Position numbers and translations under genes: made by a program. Of a DNA stretch of 64,000 bases, positions 1-7,474 are shown piece by piece. How positions within the stretch are numbered: position 1 is the first letter of the stretch; every line of letters starts with the position of its first letter. Below the pieces are notes generated by a model that saw only the letters and a program-made list of their open reading frames with translations, had not been told where the DNA came from and did not search any database. Origin of the DNA: UBA1858 sp965227695 (GTDB lineage Bacteria > Pseudomonadota > Gammaproteobacteria > UBA4575); NCBI GenBank assembly GCA_965227695.1, contig OZ245760.1, positions 1,798,001 through 1,862,000 on the forward strand. The letters are read 5' to 3'.

Positions 1-5
1 GTGCA

Positions 6-986
6 TTATTGTTTAGCTTTAATCCAGACGGCCTCGACGAATTCATAACCGGTGCTGCCTTTCTTGATAACTCTGGGGACGCGATAGTCGATAGCCGGTT
101 GGTGATCCGGCAGGGTTTCAGGCAGTGGTTGGATCTTGCCACCGCGTGCTGTGTAGTGGAATTTGCGCAAGAGCACACCATCGGACTGCCTGGTAATGGT
201 CACTTCGTAGTCACCGTCACGTGTCCAGTCACTTTCTGTAAAAGGCTTTGCATTGTATCCATACTTCTGCTCATGCGGATGATAAAGTGACGTCTCGACT
301 CGCCGATAGTGTTTATACGGAAACGACTCCTGGTCACGTTTGGAATGGGCAACCAGTTCACCCTCTCGTTTCATCTCGACAAAGAACTTCTGCTGATGCG
401 CCTTCTCGGCAAAATCACGGATACCGGCCCAGAAGGTCAGTTTTGGCCAGTTCTCGCCTTTCCAGGTGTCATTAGTGATATGCGCATACAGCTCCCACAG
501 TCCAAAGTAGCGATACACGGTTTCTCGCTCGAATGCATCATCACCAATCTCGATGCGCTCCAGCACCACTGGCAGCCGACTGACCGGCGCACCATTGACC
601 AGGAATACGATATTATAGACTCCCGGCTCGCTCAACTTCACTTCAGCCGTGCCTGCAACGCTTGTCCGGGCGATGACACCGTTACTGGTCCGGTTGCCAT
701 AGCGGTCCTGAAACGGAAAGCTGGCGACAACCGTATCTGTATCGTCAACTACGGCCACAACCGCCTTCAGTGGTTCATCCGTCGGAAAAGCCAGATCATA
801 GTCGGCGGCATGGAACACGATCAGTCCGGTGCGGTCATCAAAATAGGTGTCGAGCATGGGCTCGAAAAGAAATGCCGGTCCACGCTGAGCCGAAGCGTGT
901 GACCATGTCAGCACAAGTAGTATGCTTAAAAGAAATAAGCCGATCGTTCTCGGCTTTGCATACGTGCCTTGGGTGGTTTCATTCAT
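6..986 (-). CDS. Exported protein of unknown function
   Basis: About 326 residues. I do not recognise the family. The N-terminus has a basic stretch, a hydrophobic core (residues ~14-30) and a likely cleavage site after SHASA, so it should be exported to the periplasm. The mature part is mixed alpha/beta with no cysteine-rich or catalytic motif that I can see; the early part (VFHAADYDLAF, then a PGVYNIVFLVNG strand) looks like an immunoglobulin-like beta domain. The start at 986 is chosen because GGAG lies 6 nt upstream; the frame continues 4 codons further to a TTG. It stands alone, with no same-strand neighbour within 390 bp. Confidence is high that it is coding and low on role. Confidence 0.8.
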   Translation of the reverse strand: MNETTQGTYAKPRTIGLFLLSILLVLTWSHASAQRGPAFLFEPMLDTYFDDRTGLIVFHAADYDLAFPTDEPLKAVVAVVDDTDTVVASFPFQDRYGNRTSNGVIARTSVAGTAEVKLSEPGVYNIVFLVNGAPVSRLPVVLERIEIGDDAFERETVYRYFGLWELYAHITNDTWKGENWPKLTFWAGIRDFAEKAHQQKFFVEMKREGELVAHSKRDQESFPYKHYRRVETSLYHPHEQKYGYNAKPFTESDWTRDGDYEVTITRQSDGVLLRKFHYTARGGKIQPLPETLPDHQPAIDYRVPRVIKKGSTGYEFVEAVWIKAKQ

Positions 987-1383
987 GCTGGACTCCAATG
1001 TGGATTGCTTATTATCTCAGAATAAACGCAACATTGTGGCATATCAAGCCATCAACATACCTTCAGGCCGCCCTCCATAACCACGGCAAATATGCAAAAT
1101 CTGGTATTAAAGCATATTAATATGCCTGAATTGTGAAGATATGAAGTTGTGCACGGTAAAAGCTGATGACTGATGAAACATACATCGGCAACGCTTTTGA
1201 GCTTCCGGTTGTTATTGGTATTACTCTTTAGTTAAGCGTATTGAAGCCATGTTTGATTCAAAACCTCTACAATTAATGGCCCATGTAATTTTTTATCACG
1301 CTAAAATTTTGATTATAGTTCAATTCAGCTTAGCTGAATGAAAGTTTGCTTGCTTCTTTCGATGTTATTCATGCCGAAATTGT
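987..1383. other. Intergenic region with one palindrome
   Basis: No convincing gene. The only structure seen is the 17-bp palindrome ATTCAGCT-t-AGCTGAAT at 1323-1339, 45 bp beyond the stop of the reductase gene. It can also fold as a 6-bp stem with a 5-nt loop. It lacks a T-tract on either strand, so it may be a weak terminator or an operator. The rest is AT-rich and unremarkable. Confidence 0.4.
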
Positions 1384-1893
1384 CTAAATCATAACTTCAT
1401 AACGCAGTCGCAGTGCATTTTGGTTAAGAAGTTCTGATTCCAAAAGCTTCAGCTGTGGAACTTCAATCGCATCACCAAACATCGGCACACCATTACCAAA
1501 CGCAATGGGATGCAAGTCCATCACAATATAATCAATCAATCCTTCACTCATAAACGCATGTGCAACCGTACGCCCACCACCGATAATGGCTTCTTCAACG
1601 TTTGCATCTTCGAGGATTTTCAGGGCTTCCGTTGTAGATTTGGCTTGCTGCCAATCGGTACCTGACAAGTCCAGATCTTGCGAAGAAAGAACAACCTTAT
1701 ATTTTGGATGTAACACTGCGGCCATTTCCGGGTTGTTCACCTGCTCAAAAGAACTACGGCCTGCAATTACATTTCCGGTATCGTTGACCAGTGAACACCA
1801 ATTTTCCCATGCGCCATCAGGAAACATGGGGATACCATTTTTGTCAGCAATCATTCCATCGATTGAAACAGATAAAAAAAGTGTCGTTTTCAT
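1384..1893 (-). CDS. Dihydrofolate reductase-like protein (RibD C-terminal family)
   Basis: About 169 residues, the usual length for single-domain RibD_C proteins. The N-terminus (TLFLSVSIDGMIADKNG) is the typical first strand and loop of this fold. The stretch EEAIIGGGRTVAHAFM is the glycine-rich NADPH-binding segment found in DHFR/RibD reductases. A C-terminal strand pair (LLESELLNQNALRLRYEV) completes the fold. The substrate is unknown; such stand-alone proteins are usually annotated as pyrimidine or folate-type reductases without proof. The start at 1893 has GGAG 7 nt upstream. It is the most distal member of a minus-strand redox/stress group that includes pirin and an FMN reductase. Confidence 0.85.
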   Translation of the reverse strand: MKTTLFLSVSIDGMIADKNGIPMFPDGAWENWCSLVNDTGNVIAGRSSFEQVNNPEMAAVLHPKYKVVLSSQDLDLSGTDWQQAKSTTEALKILEDANVEEAIIGGGRTVAHAFMSEGLIDYIVMDLHPIAFGNGVPMFGDAIEVPQLKLLESELLNQNALRLRYEVMI

Positions 1894-1973
1894 ATAATTC
1901 TCCAAAAATTAAAATATTATTACTCTGTATTTTCATACTCATGCAACTGCAATTAAGCAATGACAAAGAGTAG

Positions 1974-2201
1974 TCATCTATTGTTCAATCTACCTAAAAT
2001 CCTAATGAAAAGTGGCATGGTTATATAAGAGATGACAGGGACAATGATTGTGAGCGAAATCATCGTCACGTAAAGATGGTCATCTGTCAGGTTATGAATT
2101 AGCCATGGCGGAATATAATAAACTAAGGGCAATAATGTGACATAATTGAAAATCGCGATTGCATGTACGTTATTTGGCGACACTTGCTTATTTTTTCTCA
2201 T
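1974..2201 (-). CDS. Small two-helix membrane protein
   Basis: 75 residues with two hydrophobic helices, around residues 17-35 (IFNYVTLLPLVYYIPPWL) and 44-66 (VTMISLTIIVPVISYITMPL), and a basic C-terminus (RILGRLNNR). This resembles small inner-membrane proteins that follow monooxygenase or pirin genes, but I cannot name a family with certainty. It starts 7 bp after the pirin stop codon, so it is probably co-transcribed and translationally linked with it. Coding status is supported by tight packing and by its membrane-protein composition. Confidence 0.6.
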   Translation of the reverse strand: MRKNKQVSPNNVHAIAIFNYVTLLPLVYYIPPWLIHNLTDDHLYVTMISLTIIVPVISYITMPLFIRILGRLNNR

Positions 2202-2208
2202 TGTGTTT

Positions 2209-2886
2209 TCACTCTGTGTGAATCAGGATTAACTGCACATTTTCGCTTGCTTTAAAATTTAACGAGCTGCCACGCATTAAATCACCATCCTGGACTTGTT
2301 CATTATTTGCAGTGCCTTTTCCACGGGTGACATACAACAAAAATGCGCCATCCAAATTTATCTGTTGACCGGTGCCAAGCAGGCCAACGTCGATGATTGT
2401 TTTTGATGCGAATTCACAATCACTTTTTTTATCACCGCCATAAACGCGGGTAAGTCTCCCGGTATCCGGTTTATAAATACGATAACCAGCAGGTTGACCT
2501 GCAATTTCAGGTAATACCCAAAGTTGTATGAGTCGATTCCAATTGCCGTCTGGATTCACTTCATTATGTGAGAAACCCTCCCCGCCGGCTCGTTGTACCT
2601 GCACTTCATTGCGGGACAAATCATTTCCATGCTCCAGCGAACCTTCGTGCTTGATGTTTCCTTCGACCATGACAGAGATGACATCTATCTCATGATGACT
2701 GTGCATATGTGTTTCACCGTGTGGCATAAAACGCGCATCTGCCAGGTATACGAAGTTTCCAAGGCCTGGCCAGCTACCATCCCGATTCCCCTGCGGACCA
2801 AAAATTTCCGGGTCTTTTATCAGGCGATGTTCTTTTAATCCGGCGAAACCGCCTTCAATTAAACGATCTCTTTTTAACATTTCCAT
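2209..2886 (-). CDS. Pirin family protein (bicupin)
   Basis: 225 residues, normal for bacterial pirins of the YhhW/quercetinase-like type. The N-terminal cupin carries the metal site: HGETHMHSHHEIDVISVMVEG supplies the two histidines and the downstream glutamate, with a further ligand in EGFSHNE. The second cupin is degenerate (LDGAFLLYVTRGKG). Members of this family bind Fe or Ni, and some oxidise flavonols or act as redox-sensing cofactors; the substrate here is not evident. GGGAG lies 6 nt before the ATG. It sits between an FMN reductase upstream (22 bp gap) and a small membrane protein, which suggests an electrophile or quinone stress operon. Confidence 0.9.
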   Translation of the reverse strand: MEMLKRDRLIEGGFAGLKEHRLIKDPEIFGPQGNRDGSWPGLGNFVYLADARFMPHGETHMHSHHEIDVISVMVEGNIKHEGSLEHGNDLSRNEVQVQRAGGEGFSHNEVNPDGNWNRLIQLWVLPEIAGQPAGYRIYKPDTGRLTRVYGGDKKSDCEFASKTIIDVGLLGTGQQINLDGAFLLYVTRGKGTANNEQVQDGDLMRGSSLNFKASENVQLILIHTE

Positions 2887-2908
2887 AACATTCTCCCACT
2901 ATTTGATT

Positions 2909-3478
2909 TCATACAACTTGCTGCGTGACTGAATTAGAGGATTCAATCAAGCTATTTACGGCATTCATTAGTTGCCTGTTAATTTCAGCATTAGTGATTT
3001 GAGCCAGGTCGATATCAAAATTATCAAAGAAACTGGGGACTGCAAGACTGGCTTTTACCACGCCGTCAAAATACGGCGCGGATGCCACTGCAGAAGCCAA
3101 AACATTGGAGCCGCCACCGGGACCAGGGGAAGTCGCAAGTAACATCAGGGGTTTGCTTTGAAACACTTTCGGATTGATGCGTGATGCCCAGTCAAAGATG
3201 TTTTTATAAGCCGCGGTATATGAACCATTATGTTCTGCAAAAGAGATAATCACGGCATCACAGCTAGCGATTTTATTCAGAAATTTCTTTGCCAATTCGG
3301 GCTGACCAAGTTGTTCTTCCTTGTCTTCACTAAATAGTGGCAACTCATACTCATTGATGTCGAGCATCTCGGTTACTGCGTCTCTATCCTGTTTGGTAAT
3401 CTGGCTGGCAACGTATTTGACCAGATGGTTGTTGATGGATTTGGTACTACTAGTGGCTGCAAATGCGAGTATGTTCAT
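2909..3478 (-). CDS. NADPH-dependent FMN reductase family protein
   Basis: About 189 residues with a flavodoxin-like fold. The first strand and phosphate loop are seen in MNILAFAATSSTKSINNHLV, and the later SFAEHNGSYTAAYKNIFDW is the conserved FMN-binding E(H/Y)NG loop; TSPGPGGGSNVL is the third flavin-contacting loop. Such enzymes reduce FMN, quinones, azo dyes or chromate with NADPH. The start at 3478 is chosen because GGAG precedes it by 8 nt and it begins directly at the first beta strand; an upstream in-frame ATG would add 13 residues unlike the family. It is the first gene of the minus-strand cluster and is divergent from a LysR regulator 138 bp away. Confidence 0.88.
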   Translation of the reverse strand: MNILAFAATSSTKSINNHLVKYVASQITKQDRDAVTEMLDINEYELPLFSEDKEEQLGQPELAKKFLNKIASCDAVIISFAEHNGSYTAAYKNIFDWASRINPKVFQSKPLMLLATSPGPGGGSNVLASAVASAPYFDGVVKASLAVPSFFDNFDIDLAQITNAEINRQLMNAVNSLIESSNSVTQQVV

Positions 3479-3594
3479 GTTGTTGTCTCCAAATACATGG
3501 CCTGTTTTAGCCAGCAAGTCTTAGTATTTCGGGTTAAATTGATAAGATGGAGAAAATATATATTGTTCACATAAACGAATAAATATGGTAAATA

Positions 3595-3609
3595 GAAACA
3601 TATTGTTTC
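3595..3609. promoter_or_regulatory. Perfect dyad GAAACA-tat-TGTTTC, probable LysR operator
   Basis: A perfect 6+6 bp inverted repeat with a 3-bp centre lies in the divergent region, 7 bp before the first possible ATG of the LysR gene. LysR proteins typically bind interrupted dyads in such regions and repress their own gene. A partial second copy (TTGTTCacaTAAACGA, near 3563-3578) may be the activation half. The position is seen directly; the function is inferred. Confidence 0.4.
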
Positions 3610-3616
3610 CATTTGG

Positions 3617-4537
3617 ATGTTAATAGAATCAAAAATGACTCAAAAAGTCGTTAAAACTGATGTATTTGATGGTGTGGCTGTATTTGTCGGAGTGATTAAC
3701 GCCGGTTCATTTACTGCGGCGGCACGTGCGTTGGGGCATTCGACCTCCTATATCAGTAAAGAGATCACACGACTCGAAAATCGCCTCGGGAGTCGCTTAA
3801 TTAATCGCACGACACGTAGTATCAGCCTTACCGATACGGGCCGCGCATTTTATGAACGTTCAAGTCAAATAGTGATTGACGCTGAAAATACGGAGCGTTC
3901 AATCAGCCAATTACAAGAGAAACCCAACGGCTTACTGCGAATTAATGCCCCGGGAAGTTTCGGCATCAATTACCTGCTTGATGTATTGCCGCAGTTTATG
4001 CACCGCTACCCGGAAGTAAAACTGGAGGTAGAATTTAATGACCGGCTTATTGATGTGGTTGCAGAAGGCTATGATGTTGTCATCCGTGTTGATGATATTA
4101 AAGACAGCAATCTGGTGGCACGCAAATTCACCTCGTCCAGGAGTGTCGTTGTCGCATCACCCGACTATTTAAAACGCAAGGGTTGCCCAAAACAGGCTGA
4201 AGATTTAGTGCATCATGATTGTGTAGCCTATTCTTTGTTGCCAACACCGACACACTGGAGTTTTCTCAGAAACGGAGTAAGAACGAATGTTACGATTGAT
4301 CCACGCGCAATTTGCAATAGCTCAATCATTGAAGTCGCAATGGTGGTTAATGGCATTGGCATTACCCGGCTACCGCTCTTTACCTGTGAAAAGGAAGTAG
4401 AAAATGGCGACTTGATAATTATATTGGACGATTACGATCCAATAAATCATGATGTGTATGCGGTGTATCCACATCGACAATACCTCACTGCGAAAGTACG
4501 CGCCTTTGTGGATTTCTTGGTTGAAATATTTACATGA
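3617..4537 (+). CDS. LysR family transcriptional regulator
   Basis: About 306 residues. The N-terminal winged HTH is clear (residues ~14-75: FVGVINAGSFTAAARALGHS, then SYISKEITRLENRLGSRLINR and the wing TTRSISLTDTGRAFYER). The C-terminal effector domain starts near residue 95 (NGLLRINAPGSFG) and is of the CrgA/AaeR-like subgroup that often senses aromatic compounds or electrophiles. The gene is divergent from the FMN reductase/pirin cluster, which it probably controls. The start is uncertain: ATG at 3617 or at 3635, neither with a clear ribosome-binding site. A perfect dyad just upstream would overlap the leader of the longer form. Confidence 0.9.
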   Translation: MLIESKMTQKVVKTDVFDGVAVFVGVINAGSFTAAARALGHSTSYISKEITRLENRLGSRLINRTTRSISLTDTGRAFYERSSQIVIDAENTERSISQLQEKPNGLLRINAPGSFGINYLLDVLPQFMHRYPEVKLEVEFNDRLIDVVAEGYDVVIRVDDIKDSNLVARKFTSSRSVVVASPDYLKRKGCPKQAEDLVHHDCVAYSLLPTPTHWSFLRNGVRTNVTIDPRAICNSSIIEVAMVVNGIGITRLPLFTCEKEVENGDLIIILDDYDPINHDVYAVYPHRQYLTAKVRAFVDFLVEIFT

Positions 4538-4574
4538 TGCCTGTTGAGCAGATTCAACATGAAAAAAACCATTG

Positions 4575-4617
4575 AAATTTAAGCCGAATAGCGGGTTAAA
4601 GTTCCTCGGTTAAATTT
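4575..4617 (+). terminator. Hairpin downstream of the LysR gene
   Basis: The left arm AAATTTAAgCCGA pairs with the right arm TCGGTTAAATTT across an 18-nt loop, with one bulged G. A short T-rich run follows. It lies 37 bp after the LysR stop codon, where a terminator would be expected. Confidence 0.4.
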
Positions 4618-4729
4618 TAAGTTTCCCAGCAGTATGAGAAGAGCTCTTTATGGCGAAATAGAGGCAAGTATTGTCTAATTCAACCGCCTGCACCGATGAG
4701 TCATGACTGTATATTTGTTTTCCGCGTAC

Positions 4730-4765
4730 GTGATCTCAATCAATCTAAATATACATTGCTATAAT
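4730..4765 (+). promoter_or_regulatory. Extended -10 promoter with an FNR-like box
   Basis: GTGAT-CTCA-ATCAA at 4730-4743 matches the FNR/ANR consensus TTGATNNNNATCAA at 9 of 10 defined bases. TGC-TATAAT at 4757-4765 is a perfect extended -10. The box centre lies about 35 bp from the expected transcript start, slightly too close for class II activation, so it could repress or overlap RNA polymerase. The first gene downstream is the membrane HTH protein at 5037. Confidence 0.45.
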
Positions 4766-5036
4766 CTCATACCGCAGGTGATTTAGAGTCTAGTATTGTA
4801 CTGGGGGCACTTATTCAGGTCAGAGATGAAACACCGTTCTTTTCCGTGAAATACCCCGCATATTTTTACTCAATTCTTCAGTTTTATCGTTTACCTTGAA
4901 TCAGTGCCAGCTTTATACACTCTTTTTATACTCAAGATTAGTTCACTATCCATATCAATTATGTGTTGTATATACCACCATCCTATTTATTTTAGATTTA
5001 ACATAGTGTGATATATATTTAGATAACACTTTATCA

Positions 5037-5591
5037 ATGGAAGCAAAGAATCATAATTTTGAAGATTTACACCGTATAATAGATCTCAAACCCTCCATAA
5101 CAACAGGCTTGAGCTCCTATACATCGTTCGCTATTTTGACTGCCGCTACGGTTTTTTTTGTTTACAGTTTAATTAACGGACATGCCTATGAAAACAGCAG
5201 ATTGTCCAGCATACTTTTAGAAGGCTCTGTATTTTTTTTGCTTTTAACAGTATTAATTGACAGCTTCATCAGAGTCTCACATTTAAATGCAGTGGTCTCT
5301 TTTTACAAACAAGACACCAGCTTCTTACAAAAACATTTTATCAATACAGTAAGTCAACAATTTGAACAGTGGCAGCTATCAGACATTGAAATTAAGCTGG
5401 CTTTGTTATTACTCAAGGGTATGACAATAAGTGAAATTGCATTAATGCTTGGTAAAAAAGAGTTTATAATCGAGAAAAAAGTACAAGAGATTTATATCAA
5501 GGCAAATGTTAAAGGCAGATATGAGTTAATCTTATATTTCGTCAATGAATTAATAACAGAAAAGGATATTGGTACCGAGGAAACTACATAG
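5037..5591 (+). CDS. Membrane-anchored LuxR-type HTH protein
   Basis: 184 residues. Two hydrophobic segments (about residues 24-46 and 58-78) are followed by a C-terminal helix-turn-helix of the LuxR/GerE type: LSDIEIKLALLLLKGMTISE, then an IALMLGKKEFIIEKKVQEIY recognition region near residues 120-160. There is no receiver or autoinducer-binding domain, so it may act as a one-component membrane regulator. It precedes the metal efflux operon by 134 bp and may control it, but this is inference from position. No clear ribosome-binding site precedes the ATG. Confidence in the HTH is good; the ligand is unknown. Confidence 0.7.
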   Translation: MEAKNHNFEDLHRIIDLKPSITTGLSSYTSFAILTAATVFFVYSLINGHAYENSRLSSILLEGSVFFLLLTVLIDSFIRVSHLNAVVSFYKQDTSFLQKHFINTVSQQFEQWQLSDIEIKLALLLLKGMTISEIALMLGKKEFIIEKKVQEIYIKANVKGRYELILYFVNELITEKDIGTEETT

Positions 5592-5649
5592 AAGTTTTAT
5601 TGAAACCGTGTCGGCCTGACAATACTAGAGGCCGTATTATTTCCTGTAA

Positions 5650-5690
5650 TTGATTTACATCAAAAATCGTCTGGAATTACAGATTATGAA
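5650..5690 (+). promoter_or_regulatory. Class II FNR/ANR-type promoter for the metal efflux operon
   Basis: TTGAT-TTAC-ATCAA at 5650-5663 matches the FNR consensus at every defined base. A -10-like TATGAA follows at 5685-5690. The expected transcript start near 5697 puts the box centre at about -41, the classic class II activator position. The first gene starts at 5726, giving a leader of about 29 nt. Confidence 0.65.
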
Positions 5691-5725
5691 TAGACAGTGA
5701 CATATTATTTAGCTACGCTTGCAGC

Positions 5726-6091
5726 ATGTGTCGATATGAAAAACCTCTGGTCGTATATATGTGTCTTGCGCTGTTATTCTTGCAGTGGAGCGGGATGCAT
5801 TTTCATGTCAGTACGGAAGATTATGCCAGCGAACTCCATATAGGCCATATCCATACGCTTGATCTGCATGATCATGACCACGATCATCATGCATCAGGTT
5901 TCGATGTTTCATTATTTGAATTAGCGGCAAACTGGCTAAAACAGATCCAAAATATCTTTACATTCACTCTGGTATTAATATTATTTGTCAGTTCAGCCAT
6001 TGTCGTTTGGTCCCCTCCTTTTAAAAATATCCTTTATCAACGTCACACATACTTGCGCCCCGTTCTGCGCGGTCCTCCTGCCCTCTCTTAA
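5726..6091 (+). CDS. Histidine-rich small membrane protein, first gene of the efflux operon
   Basis: 121 residues. A hydrophobic N-terminal segment (VVYMCLALLFLQWSGMHFHV) leads into a short loop with a dense metal-binding-like run (HIGHIHTLDLHDHDHDHHAS, residues ~38-58), then a second membrane helix near residues 75-95 (FTFTLVLILFVSSAIVVW). The His/Asp cluster suggests binding of Zn, Co, Ni or Cu on the periplasmic face. It is not a member of a family I can name, but small His-rich proteins commonly accompany CzcCBA systems. It is directly downstream of the FNR-type promoter and 98 bp before the outer-membrane component. Confidence 0.7.
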   Translation: MCRYEKPLVVYMCLALLFLQWSGMHFHVSTEDYASELHIGHIHTLDLHDHDHDHHASGFDVSLFELAANWLKQIQNIFTFTLVLILFVSSAIVVWSPPFKNILYQRHTYLRPVLRGPPALS

Positions 6092-6189
6092 TAAAAAATC
6101 TCATTAGAATACACTGTATCCACTCGCTGGTTACATATATCTAACTGATTTTGCTCGTGTTTATCGCGATACAAGCAGGAGTTAACATA

Positions 6190-7455
6190 ATGTTTAACAC
6201 ATTAAAAACATTCAACATTAAATTCGCACTATTCGCAGCATATTTACTATTCAGCACAGTCACTCAGATAGCGTTGGCGGTCGAGGGTATGACGTTGGAT
6301 CAAGCCATTGCCAGGACGTTGGAACATAATCCAGAATTAAATGCGCTTGGATATCAAGTTCATATTCAAAAAGGCTTGTTGATGCAAGCACAACTGCCCC
6401 CCACTCCCGAACTAAGTCTCGAAGTTGAAGATCTTTTAGGAAGTGGAGTTTTCAGCAACATCAATGCCGCACAAACTACATTAAGTCTTGGCTGGATATT
6501 AGATCGCAATATCCGTCAACACCGTGCAGAAACCGCCTCATCGAATGTTTCGCATGCTTCTACAAAAGTTGAAATCATGCGTATTGATAAATCGGCCAAC
6601 ACGGCCAGACATTATATAAACTGCTTATCTAACCAAGTGCGGCATCAATATGCAAAAGATGCTGTGAAATTGGCTGAAACGATAACTCAAGCAGTAAAAG
6701 TCCGTGTCAATGCAAGCAAATCACCACGCTCAGAACTTGCCCGTGCAAAAGCTGATCTGGCAATGAAAAAACTTGAGTTAGAAGACCTCAATCATGAATT
6801 AAAATCATCATTCCGTCGTCTGGCAGCACAATGGGGTGAATCAGAACCACACTTTACTTACGTAGAAGGTAATCTGCTCACGCTGCCTGAAACAGAATCC
6901 TATGACAGGCTTATGACACGACTAAAACGTAATTCAGAGATTAAAGAATTATTGTCATTGCGTCGGATTAAAGAGTCACAACTGCATCTTGCGCATGCTA
7001 AAAGCCAACCATCCTGGCGTATTTCTGCGGGTGTGAAACGTTCTGAAACACAAGATGATCACGCATTAGTATTCGGATTATCCATTCCACTGACATACAA
7101 AAACCAAAATCAAGGCGAAATAGCCGCAAATCTGGCTTCACTTGAAAAAATTGATGCAGAGACGCGTGCAGCAGATATCAGGATTAAAACTGAACTTTTT
7201 ATTTTATATGAAGAACTTAAACACAGCTTTCATCGTGCTACCACCTTACGTGAGGAAGTTATCCCTAATATCAGTCAGGCAGTTCACGATTCAAAAACAG
7301 CCTATCTTCACGGTATATACAGTTTGCTGGAATGGCAGATTGTACAAAAAGAATTACTGGCGGCAAATTTGGAACTCATTGATGCCATGGTCAGTGCACA
7401 CTTACATGTGATCGAAATAGAACGCCTAACAGGCGAAACAATCACGCGTTTATGA
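6190..7455 (+). CDS. czcC: Outer membrane efflux protein, TolC/CzcC type
   Basis: About 421 residues, the usual CzcC size. A signal peptide (hydrophobic core FALFAAYLLFSTV) is followed by MTLDQAIARTLEHNPELNAL, the typical first helix of the outer-membrane factor family, and long heptad-rich helices (ADLAMKKLELEDLNHELKSS) that form the periplasmic tunnel. The C-terminal half repeats the pattern (AVHDSKTAYLHGIYSLLEWQ), as expected for an internally duplicated TolC fold. ATG 6190 is preferred: CAGGAG lies 8 nt upstream and it opens directly into the signal peptide. It forms the exit duct with the next two genes. Confidence 0.9.
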   Translation: MFNTLKTFNIKFALFAAYLLFSTVTQIALAVEGMTLDQAIARTLEHNPELNALGYQVHIQKGLLMQAQLPPTPELSLEVEDLLGSGVFSNINAAQTTLSLGWILDRNIRQHRAETASSNVSHASTKVEIMRIDKSANTARHYINCLSNQVRHQYAKDAVKLAETITQAVKVRVNASKSPRSELARAKADLAMKKLELEDLNHELKSSFRRLAAQWGESEPHFTYVEGNLLTLPETESYDRLMTRLKRNSEIKELLSLRRIKESQLHLAHAKSQPSWRISAGVKRSETQDDHALVFGLSIPLTYKNQNQGEIAANLASLEKIDAETRAADIRIKTELFILYEELKHSFHRATTLREEVIPNISQAVHDSKTAYLHGIYSLLEWQIVQKELLAANLELIDAMVSAHLHVIEIERLTGETITRL

Positions 7456-7474
7456 TGAATATAAGAGAAAAATT

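Larger units (their letters stand above)
4538..5036. other. Long intergenic region before a membrane HTH gene
   Basis: About 500 bp, AT-rich, with no protein-coding signal. It holds a terminator-like hairpin after the LysR gene and a strong extended -10 promoter sequence near 4757-4765; both are listed separately. The transcript start predicted from that promoter would leave a leader of about 265 nt before the next gene. Confidence 0.5.

Noticed and set aside
309..902. 197-codon open frame on the plus strand
   Set aside because: Antisense to the exported protein gene. Its product is basic and His/Arg-rich in a non-protein-like way, and it has no ribosome-binding site.
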